A DNA stretch of 64,000 bases from Gymnothorax reevesii (taxonomy: Eukaryota > Chordata > Actinopteri > Anguilliformes > Muraenidae): the NCBI GenBank assembly GCA_029721435.1, contig CM056587.1, positions 12,483,167-12,547,166 on the forward strand. Reading direction: 5' to 3'. The position numbers and the translations under genes are program-made. Shown piece after piece: positions 60,782 to 64,000 of this stretch (its first letter is position 1; every line of letters begins with the position of its first letter). The notes under the pieces are model-generated. The model saw only the letters and a program-made list of their open reading frames with translations, ran no database searches and was not told the origin of the DNA.

Positions 60782-62409
60782 GAGCCAATCTGAAGACGTT
60801 ATGAGGGAGGCACATCCCCAAGTCCTCCCACCCCCTTCTCCCAAATTTGGCCAGCGTTCCACCACCCCCCCTATACCTACCCGTTCCGGGTCAGCCCCAA
60901 GCACACCACTTACCCCACGCAAGAAAGTTGTTGTCCCATCCGACTATGTAGACACGGTACCAGCAGAATTTGAGGACAAGATTAAGCAACCCAAGTCCTC
61001 AGCCATGTCTCAGAGTAGTAACCAGGACTCCCGTCCTCAGACCCCTGTCAGCGAGGTTTCCCGTAAGGACTTGACTCTGCGACCTTCGCCAAAGCTGGCT
61101 CGCGCTAGCTCCAAGATCTTCGAGAAGGTGCGAGTCTTTGAGGAGCGAAGGAAGAGCATCGACAATCCTGAAGGATCCATCTCGGGAAGATCCTGGGCCG
61201 GTTTTAACCGGGCTGCATCCATCGACTCAGATGATGGGGGCAGCCGGTTAGGGATCTCTAGAGAAAGCTCCAGGGAGGACCTGCGGGACGCCCTGAAGGC
61301 GGATGCAGCTGAGAGGAGATCCATGTTCCGGCAAAGGGCCGCCTCACTGGAGGACCGACCTCGCTACTCCCAAAAGGTCCAGGACATTGAGAGCAAGTTC
61401 ACAGAGGAGCTGCGGAGGATCAAGAAGCTGGTTGGGAAGCCCCACCTGGCAAAGTCCTTCTCCACTGAGCAGCTCTCACAGCGCAGCAGGCAGCCGCTCA
61501 GAAAGTTGGAGCCTATCCCCCCTCAGGTTCTCCAGAAGCTGCAGATGCGGGAACGCAACCTGCAGGAAGAGGAGAAACGGAGCGGGCAGCAGAAAGACCA
61601 GTCACCTCAAAGATCACCTGAACCTGAACAGAAACCAGAAGCTCAGAAAAAAGAGACGGTATCTCCCCCCCAACAGCCTGAAACCAGCAAGTCTTCCATA
61701 AGTAGCGAGACAATGAGTCGATTTGAAGAGAAAGAAATCACACCAGAGGCCATGTCAGTTGCTGAGTTACCTGGCCAACGGTCGGCAAGGCCGCCGGCGA
61801 GAAGCAGCCCGGTCAGGGAGCCTCCTCAGAGCTCTATAGTGGCAGGGAATCCAGATTTAGCTGAAGATCAGTCGCCTGTTTCTCCCCTACACAAAGGGGA
61901 GCCACCACCGAGGAAAGTTGAAGTATCGGTACGGCAGGTGGAAAGAAGGCCTCCAAGTCCACTTGTGCAGAGAGGATCTCCTTTCGCACGCGAACTCACT
62001 CGCTCCCCGGATTCACCCGTAAGAGATTCACTGAGGGACGAGCCAATGCCCCGGAAGGTAAACCCGCCTTTGCGTAAGGTGGAGCAAAGGCCACCCAGCC
62101 CACTAGTCCAGCAAGAGCCCCGGACTACAGAGCACCATGTCCAGGCTCCAACTAAACCCCCAAGACTCGCCAGACCCTCTCCTCCCCCCCGCAGTCCAGT
62201 CTCAGAGCAAGAGTCCATGGAGGTTCAAGCACCACCTGCCCCCTCTGCTCCAAAACGCCCGATACCTGTGATTGTCGTGGAAGAAGAACCCATGGAAGTA
62301 TCGGCTACCATGGAGGTGAAGGACAAAGTGACCAAGAAAGGCAAGGAGGGAGCACCACCCAAAGCCAGAGGCAAGGGCTGTCGAGCGCGGCCGATGTCTC
62401 CTGAGCTAG
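60782..62409 (+). CDS. speg: speg common exon 4 (large Pro/Ser/Arg-rich exon)
   Basis: 1628 bp, phase 2 in (TT|G completes Leu), phase 1 out (CTA G before gtgagg). About 543 codons of low-complexity, highly charged, Pro/Ser-rich sequence linking the first and second Ig domains. Conserved landmarks in order: PPPSPKFGQRS, SRPQTPVSEVSRKDL, LARASSKIFEKVRVFEERRKS, RRSMFRQRAASLEDR, a Lys/Arg-rich helix with EELRRIKKL, and at the end KARGKGCRARPMSPEL. Many RxxS and SP sites suggest phosphorylation. A 47-residue internal duplication starts at 61899 and 62040 (PRKV...RPPSPLVQ in both). Translating past the donor gives unrelated sequence to a stop at 62511, so the splice at 62409 is preferred. Confidence 0.95.
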
Positions 62410-62776
62410 GTGAGGATATCAAGGGTGCTAACTTTGATTACCTGTTATTTGTTTGTGTTCATGAGTGCTGTTTCATGAGTTCAGCAATCAGAAAAAGAAG
62501 GCTTGATGTGTGAATTTTGCACACATACTATATCCTGAATGTAATCAGAGAGCGCACAGAGACAAAATACAAGCGATTTTACTTCTCGAAAATTTCCCAT
62601 AGTTTTGCGAAGGAGGAGGCTGTGTTAATGCAGCAACATCAGTGATACTTGTTGCCTTGGAAACAGAGGTATATTTTTGTTACCGTCACTCAGATGATAA
62701 TTTGTTTTTTGTATGAACTGTAATACTTTTTAAATCGGAGTTGAATAGTTGGGTTGTTGCTGACCTGTTTGCGCAG
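62410..62776 (+). other. Short speg intron
   Basis: 367 bp, gtgagg to gcgcag, with a T-rich tract near 62690-62720. Nothing else is visible in it. Confidence 0.85.
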
Positions 62777-62920
62777 AATCTTCGGATGACTCGTACGTCT
62801 CTGCAGGAGAAGACCCACTGGAAGCTCCCATATTTGAGCTCCCCCTACAGGACACCATTGCGTCTGCAGGCAGTGATGTTCTGCTGTCATGCGTCATCGC
62901 TGGCACGCCTGACCCAGAAG
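62777..62920 (+). CDS. speg: speg common exon 5 (start of second Ig domain)
   Basis: 144 bp, phase 1 in and out. Encodes [17 protein letters not shown] and the first Ig strands: [27 protein letters not shown]. The cysteine of LLSC is the B-strand Ig cysteine. [11 protein letters not shown] is nearly identical to the mammalian sequence as I remember it. The donor is gcaaga, a GC-type donor: CCA GAA G joins TT ACA TGG at 63302 to give PEVTW, exactly the expected C-strand of an Ig domain. Reading through instead gives unrelated sequence, so the GC splice is well supported. Confidence 0.93.
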
Positions 62921-63301
62921 GCAAGATACTTCCCGCCATGCCGCCAGCTCACATGCAACCCCAATAGTCTGTTTTATCTGGATTTGAGGCTGGCAAACCC
63001 CTTCATTCTCCCACAGCTATCACCCAACATTGGCCCACATTCCTCCGATGCCATATATGTAGATGTATATCCCAATAACTACTGGAAGACTTTTGACCTT
63101 GTGAGCTAATGGTGCTGAGAATTGATTAAATTTTTTTTGTCCATTTGTCAAAATTCCATTAGGGTCAATAGGCAGAAAGTAACTGGAATGATTTACTTCA
63201 TGATGCACTGTAATCGAAGAGGCTGACAAAGAAACTCAGATAAACAATCAGCCCCAGAACAGACGTATGTAGTTATGAATTAACCCTTTCTCATCCTGCA
63301 G
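62921..63301 (+). other. Short speg GC-AG intron splitting the second Ig domain
   Basis: 381 bp, gcaaga to ctgcag. The pyrimidine tract before the acceptor (accctttctcatcctgcag) is ordinary. Nothing else recognisable. Confidence 0.85.
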
Positions 63302-63484
63302 TTACATGGCGGAAAGAAGATGTGGAGATGAAGAACAGCACCACCCACACTGTGAAAGTGGAAGGAGAGCGGCACTCACTGCTCATTAAAAAGACAAAGC
63401 CCAGTGATGCCGGCACTTACTGTGTCACGGCAACCAATGAAGTGGGACGAGCCACCTGCACCGCCACACTCTTCGTACAGGCAG
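63302..63484 (+). CDS. speg: speg common exon 6 (end of second Ig domain)
   Basis: 183 bp, phase 1 in and out, ending GCA G before gtgagc. Encodes VTWRKEDVEMKN, VKVEGERHSLLIKK and SDAGTYCVTATNEVGRA, then ATLFVQA. Trp of VTW and Cys of TYC are the Ig core residues that pair with the LLSC cysteine of the previous exon; DAGTYC is the standard I-set motif. Joined from 2169, this Ig covers about residues 850-943. The gene continues to the right of the window. Confidence 0.95.
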
Positions 63485-63534
63485 GTGAGCAATGCATACA
63501 AACTGCCTCAGACCTGAAGGGCATTTGCTGTCAA

Positions 63535-63765
63535 CGACTGCTGTGTGTGTGACCTCATACCAAACAGATGGATATGCAGTATGGTATCTACCTGTCCTGT
63601 GTATGTGACCACCTACAAACAGGTGGATATATACTGTCAAGCACTTGTGTATGTGTGACCACATACAGAACAGATGGAGATATGCTATCCACCACTGCTG
63701 TGTATGTGACCACATATCAAACAGGTGGATATATGCTATCCACCAATCTTGTATCTGTGAGCACA
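63535..63765 (+). repeat. Tandem repeat, about 54-57-bp unit, 4 copies
   Basis: Each unit follows ctgtgtatgtgaccacatac, then aaacaggtggatatatgcta and tccacc. It begins about 50 bp downstream of the exon 6 donor. Confidence 0.85.
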
Positions 63766-63795
63766 GACTAAACAGAATGAGTGTGTGAGTGAACA

Positions 63796-63920
63796 AAATG
63801 TGCGCCCTGCGATGGATTAGTGAGCTGTATTTCGTCCATAGTCAGCTGGGATAGGCTGCTGCTCCCCTGCGACCCTAACGTGCGAAGAAATGGTATAGGT
63901 AGTGGATGGTTGGATGTAGT
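63796..63920 (+). repeat. Dispersed fish repeat, tail portion
   Basis: 'gcgccctgcgatgga', 'catagtcagctgggatagg', 'ctcccctgcgaccctaa' and 'gtagtggatggttggatg' form the characteristic 3' tail of an abundant fish interspersed repeat. I believe it is the same family whose head lies inverted at 1-190. Confidence 0.7.
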
Positions 63921-64000
63921 GAGGAGGTATACTCTCTTTTTAAAGAGGATGCACACTTACGAGCCAAAACATTGTGACTACTCACTGATGGTGCAAATAA

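Larger units (their letters stand above)
2169..63484 (+). other. speg: speg gene, 5' portion (gene span, continues beyond right edge)
   Basis: Striated muscle preferentially expressed protein kinase: a giant sarcomere/triad-associated protein with Ig domains, fibronectin III domains and two kinase domains in known family members, required for triad and calcium-handling function in skeletal and cardiac muscle. The window holds only the N-terminal part. Recognition rests on remembered resemblance to mammalian SPEG: the N-terminal Ig exon with a preceding PPKRAKV motif, the [15 protein letters not shown] motif, FSLYRGR, SRPQTPVSE, FEERRKS, the [21 protein letters not shown] junction, and the second Ig domain. 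All exon joins keep frame: canonical phases are 1-1, 1-1, 1-2, 2-1, 1-1, 1-1. Joined from 2169 the readable coding length is 2833 bp, about 944 residues. Teleosts usually carry spega and spegb; which paralogue this is cannot be decided here. The kinase domains and 3' end lie outside. Confidence 0.93.
63485..64000 (+). other. speg intron, cut by the window edge
   Basis: Contains the 54-bp tandem array and a dispersed repeat tail, listed separately; otherwise nothing recognisable. Confidence 0.8.

Overview
The window is vertebrate nuclear DNA, almost certainly from a teleost fish. The evidence is spliced exons of a muscle gene, long AT-rich introns, (CA)n and (CT)n microsatellites, and many decayed fish-type transposons (Tc1-like, tRNA-derived SINE-like, Ty3/gypsy-like). 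No bacterial, viral or organellar gene organisation is present. The species cannot be fixed from the sequence alone.

One gene accounts for all convincing coding sequence: the 5' part of speg (striated muscle preferentially expressed protein kinase, a giant myosin-light-chain-kinase/obscurin-family protein), on the + strand and running off the right edge. The common exons are 51589-51693, 56398-56743, 60782-62409, 62777-62920 and 63302-63484. Every exon junction was checked for reading phase and all join in frame. They encode the acidic linker, a conserved motif, the long Pro/Ser/Arg-rich region and the second Ig domain. The kinase domains lie outside the window.

Upstream of the common exon at 51589 there are three candidate alternative starts, all delivering phase 1 into it: 2169-2595 (Ig-containing N-terminus, like the long mammalian isoform), 12555-12651 (short, very basic N-terminus with a bipartite nuclear-localisation-like pattern), and 42178-42210 plus 48514-48556 (two-exon N-terminus with its own CRE/TATA-like upstream region). 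This suggests a multi-promoter locus whose isoforms differ only at the extreme N-terminus. Two introns use GC-AG splice sites.

Region by region: 1-2168 is the upstream/promoter region with a dispersed repeat at the edge. 2596-12554 is intron with minisatellites, a large CA-rich tract and a Tc1 fragment. 12652-42177 is intron packed with mobile elements: a fold-back element, a 1.08 kb and a 1.3 kb terminal-inverted-repeat element, four Tc1-family pieces, a nested MITE, and two arrays of one 24-bp minisatellite flanking a relic Ty3/gypsy-type retroelement. In that relic integrase precedes reverse transcriptase (Gmr1-like order). 42211-51588 is intron with a 37-bp minisatellite and a candidate conserved non-coding block. 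51694-60781 is intron with a tRNA-like tandem duplication and a GAATG-rich element. The right end has compact introns and a small tandem array.
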